From positions 26,864,272-26,928,271 of the forward strand of contig NC_026659.2 in NCBI RefSeq assembly GCF_000004075.3: 64,000 bases of DNA, in the 5' to 3' direction. The position numbers and the translations under genes were made by a program. The DNA comes from Cucumis sativus (lineage: Eukaryota > Streptophyta > Magnoliopsida > Cucurbitales > Cucurbitaceae). Of the stretch, positions 52,427 through 64,000 are shown one piece after another (position 1 is the stretch's first letter; the number at the start of each line of letters is the position of its first letter). The notes under the pieces are model-generated. The model was given only the letters and a program-made list of their open reading frames with translations. It searched no databases and was not told the origin of the DNA.

Positions 52427-53941
52427 ATGGGTGACGTTTTGGGTGTGGATCATTTAAGCGATCTGCCTCAGAGTATTATTGAATGCATCCTCACTAGGTT
52501 ACCAATTAGAGATGCTATTAGAACAAGTATTTTATCCAGGAGATGGAGATACAAGTGGACTACTCTTACTCAACTTGTGTTTGATGATGACTGTGTTGCA
52601 ATGTCCAATGATGGAATTTATGAAGACCTTATATATTTTATCACTCATGTTCTTTTTCTTCATGAAGGTCCAATTCACAAGTTCCATCTTTCTGCTACTT
52701 ACTTGCAGAATACCCCAGATTTAGATCAGTGGTTGCTTTTTCTTTCAAGGAAAGGCATCAGGGAATTGATTATTGAATTAGGAGATGGGGAGTGGTTTAG
52801 GGTGCATTCTTGTCTTTTTAACTGTAGCAAATTGACTTTATTGGAGTTGTATCGTTGTGAATTGGATCCACCTCCTACCTTTAAGGGGTTTTTATGTTTG
52901 AAAAGCCTAAAACTTCATCAAGTTTTGATTGCACCTGAAGACATTGAAAGTCTTATTTCTAATTGTCCACTTCTTGAGAGTTTGGCGCTTTCTTATTTTG
53001 ATAGTCTAGTGCTTAATATCTGTGCTCCTAATCTTAAGTACCTCTATCTTGAAGGCGAGTTTAGAGACATATGTCTTCAAAACACGCCACTCTTGGTTTC
53101 AATTTCAGTTGCATTGTATATGAATGATGAATCTGAGCCCTTTGGCGATCTTTCTGATTGCAATTATGAAAAATTTCTTGGTGGGGTGCCTTATCTTGAG
53201 AAACTTACCGGGCATGTTTATTTCACGAAGGTATGATAGTTCTAATATATTTACGCATTTGATGATCCCTGCTTCTGTTGCAGAGCTTTATTTTTAATGT
53301 TCAGTTTAAGGAATTAAATGTGATTCTCATCTCCTACCCCCCACCCCCGTCTTTCCCAAAAGTATTTGAGTATAGGTAATAGTGCAAGAAAAATGCCGAT
53401 TTCATACATCTATTTAAAGAGTATTGAACTGCACCAAGTCAGCTTTGAAGATATGAATGAGATACTTGTTGTGCTTCGTTTGATTACCAGCTCCCCAAAT
53501 TTGGAGGAGCTTCAAATTTCGGTAATTGGTTTATTCATTGTTCCCATTTTTCTGTGTGGCTCTGTTCTTGAATCAGTGTGAACGTTTAAGTAATTTTTTT
53601 TAACATGGGAATGGTAAAATCTTTTTCTACCTATTGATTTCAAACAGGGCTCGTCAAATCCTGTGGCCGCTTCGGAAGCACCTGACTTGGACTTTTGGGA
53701 GAATGAATGTCCCTCGAACCTCACATTTGGTAAACTTAGAGTTGTGAAAGCGACAGATATGTCTGGTGTACCACATGAGATGGAATTTATTAAATATTTG
53801 CTTAGGAATTGCCCGGTACTTGAGATAATGAGTATCAGACCTTGTGTCTATGTTACTGATAGACGATTGAATATGTTGATTGAATTGTTAAAATTTAGGA
53901 GGGCTTCACCTGAAGCAGAAATTTTGTTCATCCAGGAATAG
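52427..53941 (+). CDS. F-box/LRR (FBD-type) protein, At1g13570-like
   Basis: Substrate-receptor subunit of an SCF ubiquitin ligase. Exons 52427-53230, 53363-53521, 53648-53941, all phase 0, give about 418 residues. The F-box is at residues about 9-50 (LSDLPQSIIECILTRLPIRDAIRTSILSRRW split over the Skp1-binding helices). Leucine-rich repeats of the plant FBD class follow, for example LTLLELYRCEL, LKSLKLHQVLI, CPLLESLALSYF and PNLKYLYLEGEF. The last exon is FBD-like (FIKYLLRNCPVLEIMSI) and ends EAEILFIQE. Length and three-exon layout match At1g13570-type genes. The target protein is unknown. Confidence 0.92.
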
Positions 53942-54551
53942 TTCTAGTTGTAAAGTTTCTTTTTCATTATACCTGCTTTTATAAACAATGTTCTTCAGTA
54001 AATAGATAAGTTTATGGAAGCTTTTAGTGATATCATTTATTGTGAAATCAAGAACGAATCATATGACCCACTTCTGTTATATGATATGTGGAATTTCTTC
54101 TCTTGTCATTCTGTCTTATCAGGTGCAAGAGTTCTTTAAGAAACATGTATTGAAGCATGTTTAATGGCATTCCCTTACTTCCTCCAAGGTTGAGTTGAGT
54201 ATCCCCTTTGAATGTTTGGAGAAACTACCCCATAACATTGTAGTTTTTTTTGCCCTTATAATAGTCTTCTGGATAATCCTTGAACTAGCAGGAAAATTTA
54301 AGGAGCCAACTGTTTTAGGTTGATAATTAAGTCTCAAAAAATTGGTTTCGAGCAAAATTCAATCCAATATTACTATTATGAGCACGAGAACTTGGACTGT
54401 ACAATTACAGGTTATCTCCACTAACATAGGAGCCTCAACATAAGGCTGACATATGACAGACTCACTTTGATAATGTCTCATTCTGTAGGAAAATACATGT
54501 TGGGATTTTGGGATTCTTTGTATTGAAGAAAAAAGAAAAACTGTATAAATA
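53942..54551. other. Convergent 3' ends of F-box and NIK genes
   Basis: 610 bases separate the two stop codons. Both 3' UTRs must lie here, so the transcripts may nearly meet or overlap. No coding sequence seen. Confidence 0.55.
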
Positions 54552-57500
54552 TTATCTCGGTCCAGAAAGCTCCATGGCTTGTGCAAGCAGGGAAGAGTCA
54601 TCTGTAAGATCAGAATATCGCTCTGACGAAGAGAACTCATTGACTCTGTATCTGTTTGCATCTGCCCTCTGAGAAGCTTCCCATTTCTCCGCAAGTCCAT
54701 CCCCTTCAAGCATTCTGACCACTTCAGACATCTTAGGTCTGGTGGTTGGAAGATACTGTGTGCATAAGAGAGCTACTTGAACCATTTCTTCTAGCTCAAT
54801 TCGGTCGTAATTGCTCCTTAGATCCTTATCAACTAGTATTTCAAGCTTCTTTTCTTGGTGGATTTTCTTGACCTGCAATCACAGAGGAAAAAAAAAATTT
54901 GCAGTTTATATGAACCGACTCAAATGATGACTTCAGTATTAGAATTGATATTTGACATCTTTTTCATGTACAGATTACAGCAAGTTGTTTCAGGTACTGT
55001 TTCTTGCTCACCCAATCAAGCATCGCTCCTTTCTGATTAACAGCTTTTCCAAATTCAAGAGCTCTCTGTCCTGTGATCAACTCAAGAAGAAGAATTCCGT
55101 ATCCAAACACATCAGTTTTCTCGGAAGATTGACCAGTGGAGAGATACTCAGGAGCTATATGGCCAACAGTTCCTCGTACAGCAGTTGTTACATGTGAATC
55201 TCTATGATCCAACAGCTTTGCCAGTCCAAAATCTCCCACCACAGCCTCGCAATAATCATCAAGCAATATATTTGCAGCCTTGACATCTCTGTGTATGATC
55301 TTTGGGTCACATTGCTCGTGCAAATACAGTAACCCTCTTGCTGCTCCCAGTGCTATTCTTTTCCTGGTGCTCCAATCCAGAGCTGGCTTCGCTGTTAAAT
55401 GGAAAAACATTCAGTAGTCATTCTTAAAACCTCGAAACAAACACGTCTTTGTTTCATGCCGTACCTTTGAGACGAGAGGCAACGCTGCCGTTCGACATAT
55501 AGGGGTAAACCAACAGTCTTTCTGTGGTTGTCATACAGAATCCGTAGAGACGGAGGAGGTTCCGGTGCACAGCTAGGCTGATCATCTCAACTTCAGTCTG
55601 GAATTGGATTTCTCCTCTCATTGCATTTCCATCTTTTAACCTTTTCACAGCTATAATTGTACCATCTTGAAGATACCCTTTGTAAACATTCCCAAACCCA
55701 CCTTTTCCCACCAAGTTTTTACTGCTGAAGTTGTTAGTAGCGGCTTGAAGCTCTCTGAACTGAAAAATCCTTAGATTCCCAAGGCAAACTTCTTCAAATC
55801 TTTGATCTGAAACTTTAATGAACTTTCATTAATATCAAATTGTTATTAATTATTGGACTAATTAAATTCATTTGCATACCATTATTAACATCAAAGAAAA
55901 TCTGCTGGTTGTGTCGTTGCCTCCACCAAATAAAGAAGCCAAACCCAATGGTTAACAGGAAAACACATCCAAGGCTTGAGCCAAAAGCTAAGGCTAATTT
56001 GTGGCCCTTGGATCTCCCAGAAGGTTGTGAATCTTGAACGTAAACAGGAAAAAGAAAAGATAAATTAGATTAAATTTTATACCAAACATCCCAAAGACGA
56101 TAATTAAAGCCATCATGAAGCTAAAGTTCAGTCAAAAAGTTGGTGCTTGGACATTGTGAATCTCAACATAAACTTATCTAAAGCAAAGAGAAAAAGCCAT
56201 GATTTCAAGTTTGAAACATGAAGAGAGCGGGAAATTAGATTACTTTGAGATGTATTGACAGCAAATAAGAGAGGTGGAGCAGTTCCATTGCAGCTATGCT
56301 CTGACCCAGGCGAGCAAATGAGTGAATTCCCAGCAAGGCTTTGTAAATTCCAACATGAAATTAATAATCTAAGAACAAAAAAGGGCTTTAATAAACCAGA
56401 AAAAAATTGAGTTTGAACAGTAACTTACTTGTAGGTTTTAGCTAGTAATCTGGGCAATGGGCCACTCAGATTATTAAAAGATAGGTCCCTGTAACAAGAT
56501 ATTTACTATAATCATCAATCAATTAACCCCATGAAAGATATGGTTTAATTTCAAAATCTTTGTCAAAAGCAAAAGGTTTAAGAAATAAGTACTTACAACA
56601 ATGCCAGCTGAGTCATGTTGGCCAAAGATGAAGGAATAGCCCCAGAAAGACTGTTGTTGTTTAGTCTCCTAATCACAAAGAACAAAGCTTGTAATTAAAT
56701 TTATCCTAATCCTATCAACTTAAACTTCTGGTTTCATCAGTGATTTAACATATTTCAGAGTAATAACCTCTGTGATATCATTTTCTCTTGATTAATATTT
56801 AATTGAATTCACCGTAATCAATCGGAATAAGATTTGAAGTCCATTGGTGATTGCCAATGGGTTAATTACACAAACTTTGAAGAAACTTACAGATATTGAA
56901 GACTCTTAAGATGAGAAAGAGAAGTGGGAATTTCTCCATGGAAGCCATTGCTTGAAAGATCAAGAGTGTCAAGGCTAGGTATGTTCCCAAGCTCCATTGG
57001 AATTGTTCCTGATATATTATTGTCCTGTAGAAGCCTGTAAAAATTGATAAAAAAAATTTGTCCTTTTTAAGATACAGTGAAGAAGAGAATCCTTTTTTCT
57101 TTCATGGAGTTCGTGAAGAAGATGACTGACAACTCACACAGACTGAAGATTTGTCAAATTTCCGATGCTCGGCGACAGGCTACCGGACAAGTTCTGACTT
57201 GGAGCTCCTCTGCAGTGAATTATCAATTCATCCATAAGAACAAATAAGTATCAGAATTTTGTTTTTCTTTTTGGAGATTTATAGGAATTCATTTGAACTT
57301 TTGTTGTTCTTACAAACTAATGACAAACTTCTCTGAAGAACAAGTAATCATGCTCCAACTACATGGATCCACAGCGTTTTCATCCCAATTAAGAACAGAA
57401 TGTGGGTCTTTCAAAGCAGCTTTAATAGCCATCAAAGCTTGAACTGAAAAAGAAAAAAAAAAAAAACAATCTTTTAGAGATGAACAAGAAGATACAATAA

Positions 57501-57635
57501 GAACTTAATCAAAGACTTCCATTAACAAATACCTTCATAGTTAACACCTTTTTCAGTAAGCAAACCATTTCCAGAAAAATTCCATAACAACAAGAGAAAA
57601 ATGGAAACTTTTATTCTAATTCCCATTTGAATCAT
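54552..57635 (-). CDS. LRR receptor-like kinase of the NIK (NSP-interacting kinase) family
   Basis: Exons (right to left): 57635-57533, 57443-57314, 57209-57138, 57034-56891, 56668-56597, 56488-56429, 56338-56244, 56032-55880, 55806-55465, 55391-55012, 54872-54552; about 623 residues. A signal peptide (about 1-27) leads to an LRR N-terminal cap with [11 protein letters not shown]. About five LRRs follow ([31 protein letters not shown]), then a transmembrane segment about 238-263. The kinase domain (about 300-575) has [11 protein letters not shown], the Lys in [32 protein letters not shown] and [17 protein letters not shown], so it is an active RD kinase. The 72-bp LRR exons are typical of LRR subfamily II. 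The tail QAMELSGPR separates NIKs from SERK co-receptors. In Arabidopsis NIKs act in antiviral translation control and immunity; which NIK this equals is undecided. Confidence 0.94.
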
Positions 57636-60600
57636 ATTCTTGAAATGATATTGAAGATGGGAATTTGGTTTTTTGGGTTAGAAGGTGAGCTAAAGTTTCT
57701 CTAACACAACCAACTTTCAACTGATAATTTTGTTGCTGCTATGTTTTTTTTTATACGACCTTTTGTAAAATTGGGAAAGAATGAAAGTGGTTGAATTTCA
57801 ATTGTTCAAAGTTTTGATGTCAGATAGAGAGAGAGAAATGGAATGGCTTTTCTTTTCTTTTCTTTGGGTAGTAAAAAAAGAGAAGCCAACATGCCAGCCA
57901 GTGGCCTGAGAAAAGTGGAGAAAAGAATATGAAAAAGTTAGGGCCTTAAGGGCAAAGTTAACCAATTTGTTGATACTTATATAGCAAAAAAAGTTCTCCT
58001 TCAATCATGCATGAGTTTGAAAAAGGGTTATGTGTGGGAAACTGGGAATTCCCCTAAATTTAGAATATTCTTCTTTTTTACCCAACTTTCATCCTTATTT
58101 CATTTTGGTTCTTTCATATTTTAAAATCCTTACTTTGGTTTTGGCGTTGTTTTTTCCTTTCATATCTACCTTAACCTTAACCTCCTATATACTTCTTATT
58201 TGTAAAGCCTCCTTCTATAACAACTCACCTCTAAAATTCGAACTAGAATCTCTCAAATTCGGATTCGATACTCGATGACCTCGACATTCTCTTGCGTTTT
58301 TGCTTTGTCATCTTTATTTGTCTCGAATCTTAATTTCTAACCTATGTGTACAATTCTTATTGAATATATGTTGATACTAGCTCATTCCGAAAACTAAAGC
58401 CTCCTTTGTAGTAACTCATGTTCAAGATTCGTACCACGATTTCTAATCTGAATTCGGTATATGATGGTCCCGACATCTTCCTGCGTTCTTACTATGTCAT
58501 TATTGTTTGTCTTGAAGGCTTATAAGAATAAAAGTTGTTCCCACAAACCAACACGAGTTCTTTCAACATACTTTATCCTCTATCTTCAGTCACATGCGTT
58601 ATAGAAAATAGCTAAGAGGTCATCCAACATATAATTGTTGTAAGTTAAGCATACATAACTATAGGTGGTAACTTTCCTTTCTTCTAAGCTTTGTATAATT
58701 ATGCTTTCATGTTCTCGAGATTTCTCTCGTTCGAACTTTTCAATTCAATCAGCTCAAATTCAGAATGTTACATCTTCATTTGATAATTATTAGAATGATA
58801 TTGAAATGAATGAGTTATAAATAAATGAATAAATAAAAGAAAAGTATAAGGCAAAAAAGTAAAAGAGAAGAGATGGGGGAGGTGGTACCATTATAGCAAA
58901 GTGAAAATGTTTTGTGAAGATTTACTTTGTGGGTCAGACTCAGTCCTTTCCTTTTTGTTGTGTGATGGAGTGTTGGAATTGCTTTTGTTTTTGCACTGTG
59001 GACTTTGCTTATCAAACATTCTCTCTCACTATTTCCCAATCTCCTAACACATTTTTTTTTTTTTTTTCATTTTCTCTTAATTTAATCAAATTTCTTTCTA
59101 GGATTTGCTAAATTATTCATTCATTTATTTAGGTTAATAGTGAAAGTGGATTCTAATGCACTCAAGCTGTCTATATATCATCCATTCTACTGTCCATTCC
59201 ATAAACAATCTAAAAGCATTCTACTTTTAAAAGCAACACTCTCTCTTTTACATCAATTCATTATTTTCTTCTTTCTTTTCTTAATGTGGGTCCTAAATTT
59301 CAGTTCTCATAAAAAGCACTTTGATCAAAATCACACGGCTCATGTTCAGCCTACGAATTATTCTGTATCTTTTTCATTTATAAACACTTTCAAGTGTAAA
59401 AGCCAAAAGGTATTTGACCAAAGTCAACTAAATAAGAAAGTATATTCCCATCACTTTTCATCTCAATTCATGTATTATATATATATATACACACATATAT
59501 ATAAAAGATGATAATTATTTAACAATGGAAAAGGAAAATTTTCTCAAAGAACAAAAATGGTATTTTGATTTGATTTAATTATTAGCTTAATAGTATTAAA
59601 AATGGCTTGATGCTAAACTATATTAATTAAAAGTCTAATCAAAAGAAAACCCTTGAAATTAATTCAACAATTATTAGTTTTGTTTATTGGAATCAAATAA
59701 TTAGTTAACAGTAGAGATTTAAGAATATCCATCATTTAGAAGTTGAGTTGTAATTTTCAAAAACTTGAACATATATGGTCTCTACAAATAATCATTGCAT
59801 TAATTAATTCAATGAGATGTCATAAATGTAAAATCACAACATTATTCATTGACTATGATTGGTAGAGTTGAGTTGATTGGGTTAATTTAATTTGTTGGAT
59901 CACAACATTAATTCCTATGTTATTTTTAACTACCACAATTATAAATTTTTATAATTGTATTCGTAAAACTGTTTTTTATACAAAATTAAATTAATTAATT
60001 CACAATATCAATCATCCCACAAGATTCTTTCAAAAATTTCACAAAAGTCCAACAAATTATGACAAACTTTAATCTATATTTTAGAGTAAAGTTTGTTGCG
60101 TGAGATTCGAACTACTAATATTCTCGTTGATGAGCTAGAGATGTCTTGAGTAATTAAGTGATACATAAGTTGATAAAAACCACATTTTAGATGTATATAT
60201 CTCGATCGAACATGTTCTATCTTTATCAATCTCAATCACTACATTGGTCAATCATAACTTGTCATGTGACAATTTTCTCTCTTGTGAGAAAGGATATTTA
60301 TGATATCCAATATGCACCCTAAATATGGTTGAAAGTGCTCGAGTAATTGGCAGAAAACATTTCATTATATTTAATTTAATATGACAACAGAAGTTGGTAG
60401 GATTGAAAAGAAACAGAAAGTCAAAACAAAAAAACACATATAAGTATCTTAGAAACAAAGTCAGAAACCCACTGAGAAGAAAATTAGAAGAGTTTAAATT
60501 AAATATAAAAAAAGTGAGAATATAATTAATATGAAAAGCTATACACACACATATATATATTATATGAAGCTTCATAAATTATTGAAATGAAAGGAAACAT

Positions 60601-60925
60601 AATTGAATAGAATTGAATTGGATAAATTAGAAAAGTAGTAGTCCAAATGTCAAAGTGAATTCAACTTGGTCCCCTGTCCAAATACCTTTTAGTTTCTTCA
60701 AAATGGTATGTTCAAAAATCAACCCACCCTTTTCCAAAAAATAATTTCTCAATGAAGTTTAAACCAACTTGTTTAATTTGTATCCTATCTATGCTTTTAA
60801 GTATAGTGTTTTCTTAATTATAAATAGAAATTTATTCACTATCACTTTAGCGATCATCGATATGATATTCGAAGAGAATGGTTGTTACTAAATTTGTTGT
60901 ATGTACATTTTGAATTAGAGTTTAT
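57636..60925. other. Intergenic: NIK upstream region and AT-rich DNA
   Basis: The first few hundred bases should hold the NIK promoter and leader, including a GA-repeat near 57822-57837. The rest is AT-rich with a diverged direct repeat (58204-58521) and a TA/CA microsatellite near 59475. No supported gene. Confidence 0.5.
58204..58521. repeat. Diverged direct repeat, two copies of about 125 bp
   Basis: Copies at about 58204-58331 and 58396-58521 both begin AAAGCCTCCTT. They share a series of matching blocks (ATTCG, GACATTC/GACATCT, TTGCGTT/CTGCGTT, TGTCAT, TTTGTCT). Identity looks moderate, so the duplication is old or both are copies of one repeat family. Confidence 0.6.
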
Positions 60926-61252
60926 TGTTGTAATTAGAATATTTTTGGAGATATTATTCTTATAATTAATTTGCATATGGTTTTCTTAATTTTTTTTTTT
61001 TTTTTTTTTTTGCCTATAATTAGATTTAGTGTACCTCTAGTAAATAATCAATGAAATAGCAACATGGTATTAGAGCTCTAGGTTTTTTTTTTTTTTTTTT
61101 TTTGAGCTTTGATAATATGTTGTTTTCAAGAATAATTCTCTATTTCATTGATTATTTACTAGATGTATATAAAAAAACAAGAAAATTAAGAAAAGAATAT
61201 ACAAATTAATTACAAGGATAATATCTCAAAAAATACTCTAATTATGGCAGCA
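60926..61252. mobile_element. Inverted pair of LTR plus primer-site fragments
   Basis: The left unit (60926-61064) starts TGTTG, ends AGCAACA and is followed by TGGTATTAGAGC (61065-61076), a Met-tRNA primer-site match. The right unit (61118-61252) is a diverged reverse complement: TGTTG at its left, GCAGCA at its right, with a degraded primer site at 61104-61117 facing the first. They share the block TAGTAAATAATCAATGAAAT in opposite orientations. A T run of about 21 bases lies at the centre. No flanking duplication was found. Confidence 0.65.
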
Positions 61253-64000
61253 GGGTTTTAAAATTTTCAAATTTTACTCATCTTGAAAATCTAAGTTTGT
61301 AGTATATAATAATAAAATTGGATATTGAAAATATAGGGACATTAGAAGTTAAAATTAGAATATAAAAAGTATTTTTCTTAATTTAATTTCTTAAATCTAA
61401 CGAATAAAGTGTCTTTTTCATCTCCCAACAAAAATGCTAATATCATAGATATTCCAACTAACGTTACTAAACATATATCATATAATGTCATCAAAGAGAT
61501 TACTAAAGATATATCAATTGCATTGAGTCATTGAAATGATGATATATATAATAATTTACACGACAACGTTTCTAATTTAGAGACAAAATTGAGTACTTGT
61601 TATAAACCCTAACTACTACAACTAGAATGTGATGGATTTGGATATGAAAGTGTGTTTTTTTTAGGGTTTTGAAAGTTGGTATAGCTTTATAATTTCCACC
61701 CACTTCTTGGCTTTGCAACAGCTGAGAGTAAGACATGCAAACCAAAAGGAAATGAAAGAGTCAAAAAGAAAGCTAACTTCTCTTTTTCAAAGACATTTTT
61801 GCATGCATTGAACCCTACTTTCCAAATCACTTCCCAATTATTGTTCCCTTTTCATTTCAAAATTATTCAAACTCTGTGTGTTTTCTTATCAACAATTTGT
61901 ACAAAACCCTAATCATTTTGTTTTTTCTTAAATTTCAAAATATATATATATACCTTAATTTTGCTTTGAATTTCTCTTTTTTTCACCCATCAATTTTTCT
62001 TATCATCATGGGTGTACTAAATATATTGAAAAGTAGCTGTGGGTTTCATGGCTCTAAGATTAATTCTTTTGATAAAATTGTTGGGACGATGCAAATAAAA
62101 TCTCAATTTGGTTAGGTAAAGAGATGATCACAAATTTCTTCAATTCAATTGATATGAATACCATTGTCCTACCAAGAACAAGAACTACAAGATTGACAAG
62201 ATTTCACATCGAATACATTCATATTCGTTGATCACGTCCCTAAATTGTCTTTGGATCTTAGTGGAAATTAAGGACAAAGAATGAGACACCACCAAAGGAA
62301 AAAGAAATATACTTTTTTTTAAAATTAAAAGAAAAACATGTTGTGGGATTCTCAAATTATTTACCATGATTTATTCCAGATGAGTGGAAGAATAAAACTT
62401 CACGTAAGAATAATTTGTTATATAAAATTAATTTCATTTTACATAGGACAAAAAAAATTCTTACACATATGTACGTGTGTCACATTCATTACTGTTAGGT
62501 ACATATCCATAGAAATTATTTAGTTAAATAGTGAATTTAAAGTACAAATTTAGACATAAAAAACTCCTAATTAAGTAACTTTTATATATGGCAAGTGTTA
62601 TTTATGAAAATTTTATGAAATTGTATAGACTAATTAAGCTTTTAAATTATGCAGACAGATTAGATTTATAATTTAACAACTTAATTATTTTCAAAGTAGG
62701 TTTAGCTTGGTCTTGTAATTTGAATTTTTGGGTGAAATTTTTCTTTCTTCATTGTTCCAATTGGAATACTATCTTTATTCTTTTTCATGTATTTCTGGAA
62801 TAATTTCCTTTCAAACAAAAAGAAAATGTAATCAGAAATTAAAGTGTCTTTTTTAGGGTAAAAGTTGTTAAAAGTTAGAAAGCTATTTACTCAATAATTA
62901 TTCATCAGTACATTTATAATTATTGTTGGTTTTAATCAAAGTTTAAAAAGTTGATATATCAAACTTAATTCAATGAAAATGTTAAATTTGAAATCAGTCA
63001 AATAAACCAGATTTTAAAACGAGTAAACATAAATCACGTTTATTGTTTTTTTATATTTTATTTTATTTATTGACATTTTTTTTCTTATAATTTATGCTTC
63101 TTACATATTTTTACAACGATATAACGAAATTTCAGTTAAGACAAAAAATATCAATGAAAATATTCATAACATGTGAAGGACAATTAATATTTCTAAACAA
63201 ATCATCAAAAACATGAAGTTCAAAAATTAAATATAAAATTAGTAAAATTAAAATTTTATAATTTTAAAAAACAAAAAGTAAAGATAACTTGCCAATTATT
63301 TATATTAATAATATTTTATCATTTAGTATTTATATTTTATGAACATTTTTACTATATAATAAAAATATTGATTGATTGGTCATTTATGAAAACATGAAAA
63401 ACCATCCGTCCCTCGACTTGATTTATCTTTTCTTTTAAAAAAATTTATTTCCACCCTTGAATCAATAAAGCATAAAGAGGAAAAATAAAAATAGAAAAAG
63501 AAAGGGTTTTGCTTTTGTAGTCTAATCAAAACTATAGGGGGGAAGGGAAAAGAAAGACACAGCCTAGCTGCCTTTTAAATCCTTTTGTTGAGACGTGACA
63601 AAAGGCAAAATTTTGCTTTGGGTTAATTAAAAGCTAAATATAATTTAAATCACATTTTCAACACACATTAATTAATTAATTCGAATAGTTAAATATTTTT
63701 AATTTATATATTTTTCTTCCTTTTTAACACACATTTTTTTTGTTTGTAATAATTTGATTTAACGTTGCATCAAAGAAAGTTAAATTGGAAAGAGAAAAAT
63801 TAAGTTAAATTATTAATTCCGACTCCAAAAAAAAAAAAAAAAAAAAAAAAGAGAGAGAGATCAATATAATAGTTCAAAGATTTGTTTGTCTATCTAAATC
63901 CTAATGATTTGAAGTTAATCAATGCAACTTTTCTTTTGATTAGCCTATAATTAAAAAGTAACTTTCGTTTAATTGTTTGCTCCTTTAGAAAATACTAATA
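61253..64000. other. Intergenic, possible unrecognised 5' gene end near 61.7-62.1 kb
   Basis: AT-rich. A stretch at 61680-62110 has a pyrimidine-rich leader-like segment ending in an ATG at 62008 (frame of 35 codons, MGVLNILKSS onwards, stop at 62115). CATGCA-type motifs lie about 200-280 bases upstream. I cannot assign it. A 26-base A run lies at 63824-63850. No other coding signal. Confidence 0.35.

Noticed and set aside
59473..59505. CRISPR or structured repeat
   Set aside because: It is a plain TA/CA microsatellite; no spacer-repeat pattern exists anywhere in the window.

Overview
The window is nuclear DNA from a flowering plant. Genes are split by many short AT-rich introns, intergenic DNA is AT-rich with homopolymer and TA/TAA runs, and several small retroelement relics are present. 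The proteins read as eudicot orthologues; I lean towards a rosid, possibly a cucurbit, but the sequence alone does not prove the family.

Layout. (1) 157-15085, minus: PHYLLO, the fused MenF-remnant/MenD/MenC/MenH protein of phylloquinone (vitamin K1) synthesis. I placed 28 exons; the 3' end runs off the left edge. (2) 16132-20780, minus: a plastid chaperonin-60 of the beta-4 type, 14 exons. (3) 23831-24433, minus: an intronless bZIP factor. (4) 24.5-33.5 kb: long AT-rich stretch with no supported gene. (5) 33733-33879, plus: a 48-residue hydrophobic peptide, facing (6) 34135-34719, minus: an intronless plastid GNAT acetyltransferase (SNAT2-like). (7) 36380-39369, plus: a class III peroxidase (PER11 type), 4 exons. 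(8) 44481-50750, plus: a TTM1/TTM2-type P-loop kinase plus CYTH protein, 11 coding exons and a leader intron. (9) 52427-53941, plus: an F-box/LRR protein, converging on (10) 54552-57635, minus: an NIK-type LRR receptor kinase, 11 exons. (11) 57.7-64 kb: AT-rich repeats, no supported gene.

The genes are unrelated housekeeping, signalling and defence genes. Two (PHYLLO, CPN60B4) serve thylakoid electron transport, and the GNAT is probably also plastidial. From memory, the Arabidopsis matches fall on two duplicated chromosome 1 blocks (At1g26190-26230 and At1g68850-68890). The window seems to keep the unduplicated order that Arabidopsis split between the two.

Mobile elements are small but well bounded. 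There are two miniature LTR elements (TRIMs) with 5-bp target duplications in introns of PHYLLO and the peroxidase, and two related solo LTRs with 5-bp duplications (PHYLLO intron and upstream of CPN60B4). There is also an inverted LTR/primer-site pair near 61 kb, one clear and one weaker SINE in TTM introns, and a LINE tail in PHYLLO. The most striking single observation is a PHYLLO intron whose 5' splice site reads GA instead of GT, right after the MenC KxK motif.
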